This document shows positions 51,417-60,167 of a stretch of 64,000 nucleotides of DNA, one piece after another. Made by a program: the position numbers and the translations under genes. The stretch's first letter is position 1. Each line of letters starts with the position of its first letter. Below the pieces are notes generated by a model. It did not search any database, was not told the origin of the DNA, and was given only the letters and a program-made list of their open reading frames with translations. The DNA lies in the NCBI GenBank assembly GCA_900110395.1, contig FODP01000005.1, forward strand, positions 244,705 to 308,704. The letters are read 5' to 3'. This DNA is from Rhodospirillales bacterium URHD0017 (GTDB lineage Bacteria > Pseudomonadota > Alphaproteobacteria > Reyranellales > Reyranellaceae).

Positions 51417-52001
51417 ATGTTGACCTTCTACTTCGCCCCCGGTTCCAGCTCGATGGCGGTGCACATCGCCTTGCACGAAACGGGCGCGCCCTTCGAGGCG
51501 CGCCCGCTGTCGTTTGCCACCAAGGACATGCAGAAGCCGGAGTTCCGGGCGATCAACCCCAACGGCAAGGTGCCGACCTTGCTGATCGACGGGCGCGTGC
51601 TGACCGAGGTCGCGGGCTGCCTGTTCTACCTGGCGCGGGCCTATCCCGACGCCGACCTGCTGCCGGTCGACGATCCCGAGGCCGAGGCCCAGGTCGTGTC
51701 CTGGATGTCCTTCGTCGCCTCGACCATCCATCCGGCGCGCACGGCCGGGATGGACCGGGCCCGCGAGATCTGGCAGATCGCCGACACGCGGCTCGGCCGG
51801 AACGACTGGGCGGTCGGCGGCCGCTACTCGATCGCCGACATCCATTTGTTCCGCCTCTACTGGCGCATCCGCGACGCGCTCGAACCCCAAAAGGGCGGGT
51901 TCGACAACATCGAGGCGCACTATCAGCGCGTGATGGCGCGGCCCGCGGTCAAAAAGACGATCGAGATCGAGGAAAAGATCGGCTACTCGCTGCCGCGTTA
52001 A
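51417..52001 (+). CDS. Glutathione S-transferase family protein
   Basis: A 194-residue GST. The N-terminal thioredoxin-like domain shows FYFAPGSSSMAVHIALHETG, INPNGKVPTLLIDGRVLTE and the serine/glutathione-contact region; the C-terminal helical domain contains GGRYSIADIHLFRLYWR, the conserved N-capping/hydrophobic-staple segment. Probably detoxification or a cofactor role in ring-cleavage pathways. It starts 24 bases after the binding-protein gene and ends at a family A repeat. Confidence 0.9.
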   Translation: MLTFYFAPGSSSMAVHIALHETGAPFEARPLSFATKDMQKPEFRAINPNGKVPTLLIDGRVLTEVAGCLFYLARAYPDADLLPVDDPEAEAQVVSWMSFVASTIHPARTAGMDRAREIWQIADTRLGRNDWAVGGRYSIADIHLFRLYWRIRDALEPQKGGFDNIEAHYQRVMARPAVKKTIEIEEKIGYSLPR

Positions 52002-52008
52002 GCGACCC

Positions 52009-52077
52009 TGTCATCCCGAGCGCAGCGAGGGACCTTTAAGGCCGCAGGAAAGGTCCCTCGCTACGCTCGGGATGACA
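52009..52077. repeat. Family A palindromic repeat (TGTCATCCCGAGCG type)
   Basis: A 69-base near-perfect inverted repeat opening TGTCATCCCGAGCGCAGCGA and closing CGCTACGCTCGGGATGACA, with GGGACCTTT / AAAGGTCCC inside. It lies between convergent GST and quinone-oxidoreductase genes. Confidence 0.9.
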
Positions 52078-52105
52078 GGGATGTCGTGTCGACGGCAGTG
52101 CGTCG

Positions 52106-53083
52106 CTACGCCTTCAGCAGCAGCTTCCCGGCGACGTGGCGGCCTTCGAGGCGGCGGTGCATCTCGGCCGCCTCGGCCAAGGGAAAGACGCCCTCGATCG
52201 GTACCTTGAGCCAGCCGGCGGCGATGCCGCCCAGCACATGATCGATGCCTGCCCGCCATTGCGGCAGGGCGTGGTCGACATGGCCGAGATGCAGGCGCGT
52301 AAAGGTCTGCGAACGCGGCAGGATGCGCTCGCGGATGTTCTTGAAGGGCTGGCCCTCGGCCTCGCCGATGCTGACGACGTGGCCGAGCTTCTTCACGACG
52401 TTGAAGGTGCGGTCGAGCATGGTGGCGCCGTAGGAATCGATCGCGAGATCGACTCCCCGGCCGCCGGTGAAGTCGAGCACCGCCTTCTCGAAATCCTCGG
52501 TCGAGGTCACGACCACGCGGGAGGCGCCGTATTCGAGCGCGCGCTTCTCCTTGCCCGGCGTGCCCGTGGTGCCGATGACGCGGGCGCCGGCCTGGGCGGC
52601 GAGCTGGGTGCACATCAGCCCGACACCGCCGCCCACGGCGTTGACCAGCACCGTGTCGCCCTTGCCGACGCCACCGTACACCGTCCACATCATGTGATAG
52701 GCGGTGAGCGCCTGGATCGGGAAGGCGGCGCCGACATCGAGGCCGACCGCTTCAGGCAATCTGATCAGCCCGCTCGCGCCGGCGACGCATTTCTCGGCAT
52801 AGGCACCGCCCTTTTCCGGAAAGGCCGCGACGCGATCGCCGATCTTGACGCCGGAGACGCCGGGACCGAGGGCCGCGACCTTTCCCGACACCTCGAAGCC
52901 CAGCACCATGGGATAGGTCATGGGATGCGGATAGATGCCGATCCGCACCTGCGTGTCAGCCCAGTTGCAGCCGGCATAGGCGACGTCGATCAGCACCTCG
53001 CCCGCACCCGGCACCGGGTCGGGCATGTCAGCGAGGGTAAGTTGGTCCGGCCCACCCAGGGCGTGGATCACGACAGCTTTCAT
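52106..53083 (-). CDS. NADPH:quinone oxidoreductase-like medium-chain dehydrogenase
   Basis: A 325-residue zinc-independent MDR protein. GCNWADTQVRIGIYPHP and GFEVSGKVAALGPGVSGVK are the N-terminal catalytic-domain motifs, and VLVNAVGGGVGLMCTQLAAQ is the Rossmann nucleotide-binding loop. No structural-zinc cysteines are present, as in quinone reductases. The ATG at 53083 has GAGGAGA upstream. It follows the molybdenum hydroxylase gene by 84 bases in the same direction. Confidence 0.9.
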   Translation of the reverse strand: MKAVVIHALGGPDQLTLADMPDPVPGAGEVLIDVAYAGCNWADTQVRIGIYPHPMTYPMVLGFEVSGKVAALGPGVSGVKIGDRVAAFPEKGGAYAEKCVAGASGLIRLPEAVGLDVGAAFPIQALTAYHMMWTVYGGVGKGDTVLVNAVGGGVGLMCTQLAAQAGARVIGTTGTPGKEKRALEYGASRVVVTSTEDFEKAVLDFTGGRGVDLAIDSYGATMLDRTFNVVKKLGHVVSIGEAEGQPFKNIRERILPRSQTFTRLHLGHVDHALPQWRAGIDHVLGGIAAGWLKVPIEGVFPLAEAAEMHRRLEGRHVAGKLLLKA

Positions 53084-53167
53084 GGCACGTCTCCTCGAGT
53101 GAAGAGGACGCAAGTCCTGTGCCGTTAGCGGCACCTGACAGTGGTGTCGCGTCGACGCGGTGCGCCA

Positions 53168-55510
53168 TCAGGCGCGATTGAGGACGCGCCACACTTTCTC
53201 CGGCGTCACCGGCATGTCGATGTGGGTGACGCCGAACTCCGACAGCGCATCGACCACGGCGTTCATCACCGACGGCAACGCGCCGGCGCAACCCGCCTCG
53301 CCGCAGCCCTTCACGCCCAAAAGGTTGGTCTTGCAGGGCACCGAATGGTTCTGCACCGACATGTCGGGCGCATCGGAAGCGCGCGGCAGGGCGTAGTCCA
53401 TGTAGGAGCCGGCGATCGGCTGGCCCTGCGGATCGTAGACCGTGCGCTCCATCAATGCCTGGCCGATCCCCTGCATCACGCCGCCATGCGCCTGGCCCGC
53501 GGTCAGCATCGGATTGATGACCGTGCCGAAGTCGTTGACCATGAAATAGCGCACGACCTCGATCACGCCGGTGTCGCGGTCGATCTCGACCTCGGCGATG
53601 TGGCAGCCGTTGGGGAAGGAGAACGGCGGGTTGTCGGAGATGTGGCTGACGTCGAGCGACTGCGGCACGTCGGCCGGCAGTTTCAGTCCGGAACGCAGCT
53701 TGTCGGCAAGCTCGAGGATGCCGATGCCGCGGTCGGTGCCGGCAATCACGAAGCGTCCGCGGGAAAATTCCATGTCGGCGGCGGACGCTTCCAGCACGTG
53801 CGCGGCGATCTGCTTGCCCTGCTCGATCACCTTGTCGCCGGCCTCGAGGAAGGCCTGGCTGGCCACCAGCGCCGACTTCGAGCCGCCGGTGCCGCCGCCG
53901 ACCTTGAGCTGGTCGGAATCGCCCTGCAGCAGGCGGAAGTGGGGCACCGGAATGCCGAGCTTGCCGCCCAGCACCTGGGCGAACGGCGTGGCGTGGCCGT
54001 GGCCGTAGTCGAGCGTGCCGCTCAGCATGGTGATGGTGCCGTCGGCCTCGAAGCGCACGCCGCCATATTCCTTGGCCGGCGGGCCGGTGACTTCGAGGTA
54101 CGAGCCGATGCCGCGGCCGCGCAGCTTGTTCCTGGCACGACTCTCGGTCTTGCGCTTGTCGAAGCCCTGCCAGTCGGCCGCCTGCAATGCCTTGTCGAGC
54201 ACGGTGGTGAACTCGCCGGAATCGTAGTTCATGGCCGACGGCGCCTTGTAGGGCATCTGCGACGGCGTGATGTGGTTGCGCCGGCGCAGTTCCACCTTGT
54301 CGATGCCCATCTCGCGCGCCGCCGTGTCGATCAGGCGCTCCATGTAGTAGTTGCCCTCGGGACGGCCGGCGCCGCGATAGGCGCCGATCGGCGTGGTGTT
54401 GGTGAACACCACCTTGGAGTTCACCTCCATCGCGGGCGTGGCGTAGACGTCGATGATGTTCTTCACGGCGTTGGTCGTGGCCGGCATCGGCGGATAGATG
54501 TAGGCGCCGGCATTGCCGGTGCCGGTCAGCCGCACGGCGAGGAAACGACCGTCCTTGCCGAGTGCCAGCTCGGCGATGCGCTGATGATCGCGGCCGTGAT
54601 GGTCGCTCAAGAAGCTTTCCGAGCGCTCGTCGGTCCATTTGACCGGCCGGCCGAGCAGCTTGGCGGCGAGCAGCAACGGTCCATACTCGGGATAGACTTG
54701 GCTCTTCATGCCGAACGAGCCGCCGACATTGCCGGTCAGCACGCGCACCTTGTCGGTCGGCACGTTCAGCACGTCGCGCGCCAGGCCGCCGCGCATGCCC
54801 ATCACGCCCTGGCAGCCGACGTTCAGCGTCCAGCGCCCGGTCTTGGCATCCCACGAGCCGATCGCCGAGCGCGGCTCCATGGGGTTGACGACGATGCGGT
54901 TGGAGACGATCTCCAGCCGCGTGACGTGAGCGGCTTCGGCAAAAGCCTTTTTCACCGCGTCGGCGTCGCCGTAATGGAAGTCGAGCGCAAGATTGCCGGG
55001 GACGTCGTCGTGGATCTGGGCCGCCCCGGGCTTCAGCGCCGCGGCCGGCGACGTCGCGGCCGGCAGTTCCTCGATGTCGAGCTCGACGGCCTCGGCGGCG
55101 TCCTTGGCCTGCACGGCCGTCTCGGCCACGACGCAGGCCACCGCCTCGCCGACGAACCGCACCTTGCCCTTGGCAAGCGACGGACGCGGCGGCGTCTTCA
55201 TCGGCGAGCCGTCGCGCTGCGGGATGTTCATCGGGCATTTCAGGGGGCCGAAGCCCGCCGCATCGAGGTCGGCGTGGGTGTAGACCGCCAGCACCCCCGG
55301 CATGGCGCGCGCCGCCGTGGCGTCGATGCCCTTCAGGATCCCGTGTGCGATGCGGCTGCGCACCATCACAGCATAAGCCTGGCCCGCGAGGTTGATGTCG
55401 TCGGTGTAGCGGCCACGGCCGCGCAGCAGGGTTGGATCCTCCATGCGCGGCACGGGCTGGCCGACACCGAATTTCATCAGGGCGAGCTCGGTGTCGTCGT
55501 ACGAGTCCAT
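53168..55510 (-). CDS. Xanthine dehydrogenase/CO dehydrogenase-family molybdenum-binding subunit
   Basis: A 780-residue large subunit of a molybdenum hydroxylase. KFGVGQPVPRMEDPTLLRGR then GRYTDDI is the N-terminal signature; GGSFGMKSQVYPEY, GAYRGAGRPEGNYYMERLID and KGCGEAGCAGALPSVMNAVV bind the molybdopterin cytosine dinucleotide cofactor, the last holding the active-site glutamate. AYRGAGR rather than AYxCSFR points to the form II/aldehyde-oxidase-like branch, not true CO dehydrogenase. No iron-sulfur or FAD subunit genes are beside it. GGAGGTATCTG precedes the ATG at 55510. Confidence 0.92.
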   Translation of the reverse strand: MDSYDDTELALMKFGVGQPVPRMEDPTLLRGRGRYTDDINLAGQAYAVMVRSRIAHGILKGIDATAARAMPGVLAVYTHADLDAAGFGPLKCPMNIPQRDGSPMKTPPRPSLAKGKVRFVGEAVACVVAETAVQAKDAAEAVELDIEELPAATSPAAALKPGAAQIHDDVPGNLALDFHYGDADAVKKAFAEAAHVTRLEIVSNRIVVNPMEPRSAIGSWDAKTGRWTLNVGCQGVMGMRGGLARDVLNVPTDKVRVLTGNVGGSFGMKSQVYPEYGPLLLAAKLLGRPVKWTDERSESFLSDHHGRDHQRIAELALGKDGRFLAVRLTGTGNAGAYIYPPMPATTNAVKNIIDVYATPAMEVNSKVVFTNTTPIGAYRGAGRPEGNYYMERLIDTAAREMGIDKVELRRRNHITPSQMPYKAPSAMNYDSGEFTTVLDKALQAADWQGFDKRKTESRARNKLRGRGIGSYLEVTGPPAKEYGGVRFEADGTITMLSGTLDYGHGHATPFAQVLGGKLGIPVPHFRLLQGDSDQLKVGGGTGGSKSALVASQAFLEAGDKVIEQGKQIAAHVLEASAADMEFSRGRFVIAGTDRGIGILELADKLRSGLKLPADVPQSLDVSHISDNPPFSFPNGCHIAEVEIDRDTGVIEVVRYFMVNDFGTVINPMLTAGQAHGGVMQGIGQALMERTVYDPQGQPIAGSYMDYALPRASDAPDMSVQNHSVPCKTNLLGVKGCGEAGCAGALPSVMNAVVDALSEFGVTHIDMPVTPEKVWRVLNRA

Positions 55511-55549
55511 CAGATACCTCCGCAAACACCACACGCAACTCACCGTCAT

Positions 55550-55648
55550 GCTCCTCTCCCCCGCTAGGGGGAGAGGCTGGGTGAGGGGGTTACATCCGTC
55601 GTTGCCCCCTCACCTAACCTCTCCCCCTAGCGGGGGAGAGGAATCTGA
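55550..55648. repeat. Long family B inverted repeat
   Basis: TCCTCTCCCCCGCTAGGGGG on the left is repeated as an inverted copy (CCCCCTAGCGGGGGAGAGGA) on the right, with GGTGAGGGGG / CCCCCTCACC inside. The 99-base element could fold into a long hairpin and contains two smaller palindromes like those at 32470, 47482 and 61943. It fills the gap between NIPSNAP and molybdenum hydroxylase genes, both leftward. Confidence 0.85.
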
Positions 55649-55677
55649 GGAGGCGCGTCGTCGTGCGACGCCTGTCG

Positions 55678-56316
55678 TTACTTCAGCGGCGAATAGTTCG
55701 TCGGCAGCAGCAGGGTCGAATGCATCTCGGCGAGCTTGGCCGGGCCCTTGGCGAGATAGGCCTGCCACGCCGGATCCTTCATCGCCGCACTGCGCGCCTC
55801 GAAGCGCTCAGCCAGGTTCTTGTAGCGCCAGAGATGGATCCATTCGTTGGGCTGCGGGAACTCGCCGGTCCAGGCGCCCCAGATCGGCGAATACTTCTCG
55901 CGCGCTTCCTTCACTTCCAGGAAATCCTTGCCGTACTGCTGCGCGCCGCCCAGCACGGTGCGGTAGATGCGCAGCTCATAGACGTTGCCGGTGGTGCCAT
56001 CCGACGGCTTGATGTCGACCACGGGGTTCATCACCCGCAGGTCCTGGCGCTGGATCCACGGCCGGATGGTCGGCACGTATTTCTCGGTCCAGTCCTTGTT
56101 CTTCATCAGCTCGCCGCGCAGGCGCTCGCGGTCGTTCAGGCTGTCGTACTTCCACAGATGCCAGATCTGGTTCAGCGCGCCGAACTCGGCCGTCCAGTAG
56201 CCGTGGTTGACGCCGAAATTGTTGCCGCGCGCCGGCCGGCCGATCGTCTCGGCGGCCTTGAGGTATTCCGGCATCTTGCCGGGCACCAGGGTGTAGCAGC
56301 GCAGTTCGTAGACCAT
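55678..56316 (-). CDS. NIPSNAP family protein (two domains)
   Basis: A 212-residue protein made of two ferredoxin-like NIPSNAP domains: VYELRCYTLVPGKMPEYLKA with IWHLWKYDSLNDRERLR in the first and VYELRIYRTVLGG with WIHLWRYKNLAERFEARSA in the second. NIPSNAP proteins form dimeric alpha+beta barrels; their roles in bacteria are unclear but they often lie in catabolic operons. It follows the enolase-superfamily gene by 26 bases. Confidence 0.92.
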   Translation of the reverse strand: MVYELRCYTLVPGKMPEYLKAAETIGRPARGNNFGVNHGYWTAEFGALNQIWHLWKYDSLNDRERLRGELMKNKDWTEKYVPTIRPWIQRQDLRVMNPVVDIKPSDGTTGNVYELRIYRTVLGGAQQYGKDFLEVKEAREKYSPIWGAWTGEFPQPNEWIHLWRYKNLAERFEARSAAMKDPAWQAYLAKGPAKLAEMHSTLLLPTNYSPLK

Positions 56317-56342
56317 ATGACGTCTCCCCTCACGGATGTGGG

Positions 56343-57527
56343 TTACCGGTGGGCGTTACGGGGCGGATGTGCCCGCACGGCTTCTTCGTTGATGTCGGCG
56401 CCCCAGCCCGGACGGGTGGGCACGATCAGCTCACCATTCTGGATGACCGGCGGATGGGTGACCAGATCGTCCTTCCAGGGCACGTCGTCGATATCGATTT
56501 CCATGATACGGAAATTGGGCATGGCGGCGCACATGTTGGCGCTCATCAGCGTCGACATGTGGCCGTAGAAATTGTGCGGCGCGCAGTTGATCTCATACGG
56601 CTCCGCCATGGCCGCGATCTTCATCGACTCCTGGACGCCGTTCCACGGCGCGTCGATGATCGCCACGTCCATCGAGCGGTTCTCGAAGAACGGCCGGAAC
56701 TGGCGGCGGCCGAACAGCGATTCGCACGAGGCGATGGGCATCGAGGCACGATCGCGGATCAGGCGCAGTCCCTCTGCATCGTAGGAATCGATCTCCAGCC
56801 AGAACAGATTGTAGGGCTCGCAGGCGCGCGCCACCTTGATGTAGCCCTCGGTTTTGAAGTTGAAGTTGCTGTCGAGCAGGATGCCCATGTCGGGTCCCGC
56901 CCCCTGGCGGAAGGCCGCCAATCCGTCGGAAAGGGCGGCGAGCGTTGCGTTGTCGGCGTTGAGCTCGGGATAGCCTGGTCCGCGCGCAAAGCCCGGCTGG
57001 TGCATGTTGGGCGGATCGAGATCGAAGCGGAAGATGTTGGTTTTCAGCGCCTTGAAGCCGCGCTCCTTCACGTGCTTGCCGAGCTTCACCAGGTCGTCGA
57101 GCGAGCGCACCGGTTCCACCCCCATGACGTCGGCATTGCGGAAGCGATAGCTGCCGCAATGCGACCAGTAGAGCGGCAGGCGATCGCGCACCGGGCCGCC
57201 GAACAGCTCATAGACCGGAATACCCAGCGCCTTGGCCTTGACGTCCAGAAGCGCGTTCTCGACGGCGGCCATGGCCTGCTGATTGAGCCCGCCCGGCGCC
57301 TGGCGGGTGATCGCCTGCTGGCGCGCCATGAGGCGCTCGATGGGTCGCGGATCGTGGCCGATCAGGTCCTGCGCCATGCGGCGGATCACGGCGGTGAGGC
57401 CGGCGCTGCCGTAGCCTTCGTTGTATTCCGACCAGCCGATCAACCCCTCATCGGTCGTGATCTTGAGGAACGAGAAGTCGCGCCAGCCCGCGTTGCAATG
57501 AAGATCCTCGATTTTGACGATTTTCAT
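56343..57527 (-). CDS. Mandelate racemase/muconate-lactonizing enzyme family protein (enolase superfamily)
   Basis: A 394-residue enolase-superfamily enzyme. Metal ligands are visible as Asp in ILLDSNFNF, Glu in FWLEIDSYDAEGL and Glu in ASCESLFGRRQF; a catalytic histidine candidate is in NCAPHNFYGHMST, and KTNIFRF supplies a lysine on the second strand. That His/Lys layout suits a sugar-acid dehydratase or racemase. GAGGAAACACCC precedes the ATG at 57527. Substrate unknown; the Bug protein upstream could import it. Confidence 0.9.
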   Translation of the reverse strand: MKIVKIEDLHCNAGWRDFSFLKITTDEGLIGWSEYNEGYGSAGLTAVIRRMAQDLIGHDPRPIERLMARQQAITRQAPGGLNQQAMAAVENALLDVKAKALGIPVYELFGGPVRDRLPLYWSHCGSYRFRNADVMGVEPVRSLDDLVKLGKHVKERGFKALKTNIFRFDLDPPNMHQPGFARGPGYPELNADNATLAALSDGLAAFRQGAGPDMGILLDSNFNFKTEGYIKVARACEPYNLFWLEIDSYDAEGLRLIRDRASMPIASCESLFGRRQFRPFFENRSMDVAIIDAPWNGVQESMKIAAMAEPYEINCAPHNFYGHMSTLMSANMCAAMPNFRIMEIDIDDVPWKDDLVTHPPVIQNGELIVPTRPGWGADINEEAVRAHPPRNAHR

Positions 57528-57598
57528 GGGTGTTTCCTCTCCGTTGGCAGCCAGCATAGACCAAGTCGCGGCTGCGACGGGACGAAACCCCATTTTGC

Positions 57599-60163
57599 CT
57601 AGGAGTTGGGGACCTCGGCGAATTCCCGGTTCAGCCGCTCGGCGAGTTCGCCGACATGCGTGCTGACGCAGGTGTTGTGCTGTCCGGGCAGTCGGCCGCT
57701 CTGCACGTGCGGCGCGAGGTGCTTCCAGGGGGCCGCTTCGTATTCCTTCCGATCGACATATTCGTCGGACAGAAGGCAGACGATATCGGCGCGGATGCGC
57801 GGCGGCAGGTACTTCGACATGGCGCGGTAATAGGTCGTGCGCAGGGACGCGTCCCAGGCCCGCATCGATCCGCTGCGCGCGGTCTTGGTCACTCGACGCA
57901 GGATCGTGGGATCGCGCAGCAGCAGATGGCTGGCGAGCACCCACACTGACGGCATGCCGCTGCGGCCGATCTTGCGGCCGAAGCCACCCGGCAGCCAGCG
58001 CCCCATCCAGGAGACGACGGACACGATCGGACGCATCAGCGGCCGCGCATTGAGCGAGAAGGCGTCGATCAGTACGACCTTCTCGACCGTGCGTCCCGCC
58101 GCCTCGAGCCTGCGCACCAGTTCGAGCGCCGCGAGGCCGCCATGGCAGTAGCCTGCGACCCGAAGCGGGCCCTCGGGAGCGGCGGCCTGCACGCCAGCGA
58201 GATAACGCGACACCATGTCTTCGATCGTCTCGATGCCTTTGGAGCCATCGAGCAGCGAGTGCAGCAGATAGACCGAACCCTTGCCTTCCAGCATCTCGCT
58301 CAGCCGAAAGCCATAGAAACCCCAGCCACAGAAATCGCCATGGCAGAGGAACAGTGGGGTGCCCTGCCCGGCCCGCACCTTGGTCATCGCCTCGTCGCGG
58401 GCAGCGGCCGCGCCGGCCAGCCTGTCGCACAGCACGCGGATGGTGAGCTGGGCGCGAATGTCCGACGGGTTGATGCGGTGGTGCATCGCCTCCTCGACCT
58501 CCAGCAGCATCTCGGTGGCCTGCAGCGAATCGCCACCGATCTCGAAGAAGTCGTCGTCCATGCCGATATCGGGGCGCTTCAGCAGCCGCTGCCAGATCTC
58601 GGCGATCAGGACTTCCAGCGGCGCGGCCGGCGGCGGCGTGTTCCGCCGCGCGTCGGCAAAAGCGGCGGAGAGCTGAGGTCGCGAGATCTTGCCGGTCGCT
58701 CCGACCGGCAGGCTGTCGACGATGTGGACGTGGCGCGGCCGCTGGAACGGCGCCAGACGCTCGTAGGCGAAATCGATCAGATCGGTCGAGGTGGCGCTGG
58801 CGCCAGAATGCAGGACGACGGCGGCGCCGACATTCTCGCCCAGCCGCGCATGGGGCACGGCGAATGCCGCCGCCTCGCGCACCGCGGGATGGGCCAGCAA
58901 CGCCTTCTCGACGTCGTAGGGCGCGATCTTCTCGCCGCCGCGATTGATGATCTCCTTGGTGCGACCGACGATGGTGAGAAGCCCTCGTTCGTCGACGCTG
59001 CCGAGATCGCCGGTCGCCAGCCAGCCGTCTAGAAGGCCGGTCGGCTGGCCCTCGATGTCGTCCAACAGATAGCCCGGCATGACACTGGGGCCGCGCAGCA
59101 TCACCTGCCCGACCTGTCCCGGCCGCATCGGGCCGCCCTTGTCGTCACGGATCGCAAGCTCGCCGTCGGGGATGCGGCCGACCGAGCCTGGTTCCTCCTG
59201 CGACATCACTGGCCCGGTCATCATCCCGGCTTCGCAAAGGCCATAGAACTCCACGACGGGCTTGCCGAGCAGGCGCGTCAGCTCCCGGCGGGTATGATCG
59301 GGGAGATAGGAGGCCGTCGACAGGACGAGTCGCAGGGACTGGGTGGCGGTTCTAACGGACGACGCGTCGAGCTTCTCGACGACGGCTTGCAGGAAAGCCG
59401 GCGAGGCGGTGAGCCAGGTCGGCCGCAAGTCGCTCAGCCATTGCTCGATGTCGTGCGCGCCGGCCTGCTCGGGCAATGCCACACTGCAACCGACCAGGAG
59501 GGGCGCCAGCAGCGTCGCCTTGAAGCCGGCGTTGTAATAGATCGGCATGATGCAGGCCGAGCGGTCGGCGGGCGTCAGCGCCAGCCAGCACTTCATCTTG
59601 CGCGCCATCTCGATGAGATTTTCGTGCGTCACAGGCACGCGCTTGGAAGGCCCAGTCGTCCCCGACGTGCGGAAGATTGCGGCCCACGATTGCGCCGTCA
59701 CCTCGCCTGACGGCACCGTGCGGCAAACCTCCTTCACCGGCGTGAGGCCGATCTCCTCAAAAGAGGAAGTGGCTTTGGTTGCCTTGAAGAGGACAAGGCC
59801 ACCTTCTTCTTCGTCGACCCATGATGGAAGGCCGGCCTCGCCGGGAACGATCAGGGCGTGAAGGCGAATGCGCTTCAATTCCTCGCGCAGTTCCGCGGGC
59901 GGCAGATTGGGGTTGATCGGCAGGACGGTGGCATTGGCCGAGACAGCGACGTTCAGCAGTGCCGCTTCCGGCCCGCGCTGAAGGGCAATGCCGACGCGCG
60001 AAGATGGGCCGACGCCGGCGGCGGCGAGCACATTGCCGATCTCACGGACCTGACGCACCAGGCCACCGAAAGAAAGAGTGCCGAGGCCAGCCGTTACGAT
60101 GGCCGGCGCAACCGCGTCGCGCACCGCATGCCCCGCCAACACCTGGGCGATGGTCGATATCAT
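57599..60163 (-). CDS. Adenylation-carrier-thioesterase (A-T-TE) NRPS-like enzyme
   Basis: An 854-residue single module. Adenylation domain: FRTSGTTGPSKRVPVTH (164-180), EFYGLCEAG (305-313), GWLATGDLG (380-388), and the catalytic lysine in VGATGKISR (Lys492). Carrier domain: DDDFFEIGGDSLQATEML with phosphopantetheine Ser546. Thioesterase: VAGYCHGGLAALEL, where Cys673 stands where serine is usual, and LPGQHNTC carries a likely catalytic histidine. There is no condensation domain, so it should activate one acid and release or self-condense it. Only 4 bases separate it from the upstream Bug gene. Substrate not predictable by eye. Confidence 0.9.
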   Translation of the reverse strand: MISTIAQVLAGHAVRDAVAPAIVTAGLGTLSFGGLVRQVREIGNVLAAAGVGPSSRVGIALQRGPEAALLNVAVSANATVLPINPNLPPAELREELKRIRLHALIVPGEAGLPSWVDEEEGGLVLFKATKATSSFEEIGLTPVKEVCRTVPSGEVTAQSWAAIFRTSGTTGPSKRVPVTHENLIEMARKMKCWLALTPADRSACIMPIYYNAGFKATLLAPLLVGCSVALPEQAGAHDIEQWLSDLRPTWLTASPAFLQAVVEKLDASSVRTATQSLRLVLSTASYLPDHTRRELTRLLGKPVVEFYGLCEAGMMTGPVMSQEEPGSVGRIPDGELAIRDDKGGPMRPGQVGQVMLRGPSVMPGYLLDDIEGQPTGLLDGWLATGDLGSVDERGLLTIVGRTKEIINRGGEKIAPYDVEKALLAHPAVREAAAFAVPHARLGENVGAAVVLHSGASATSTDLIDFAYERLAPFQRPRHVHIVDSLPVGATGKISRPQLSAAFADARRNTPPPAAPLEVLIAEIWQRLLKRPDIGMDDDFFEIGGDSLQATEMLLEVEEAMHHRINPSDIRAQLTIRVLCDRLAGAAAARDEAMTKVRAGQGTPLFLCHGDFCGWGFYGFRLSEMLEGKGSVYLLHSLLDGSKGIETIEDMVSRYLAGVQAAAPEGPLRVAGYCHGGLAALELVRRLEAAGRTVEKVVLIDAFSLNARPLMRPIVSVVSWMGRWLPGGFGRKIGRSGMPSVWVLASHLLLRDPTILRRVTKTARSGSMRAWDASLRTTYYRAMSKYLPPRIRADIVCLLSDEYVDRKEYEAAPWKHLAPHVQSGRLPGQHNTCVSTHVGELAERLNREFAEVPNS

Positions 60164-60167
60164 GGAT

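Noticed and set aside
53168..55510. Identification as carbon monoxide dehydrogenase (coxL).
   Set aside because: The active-site loop is AYRGAGR, not the AYxCSFR loop of genuine form I CO dehydrogenase, and no coxM/coxS genes are adjacent.
53141..55567. An 808-codon open frame antisense to the molybdenum hydroxylase subunit.
   Set aside because: The opposite strand encodes a clear family member with intact motifs and ribosome-binding site; the antisense frame has no domain features.
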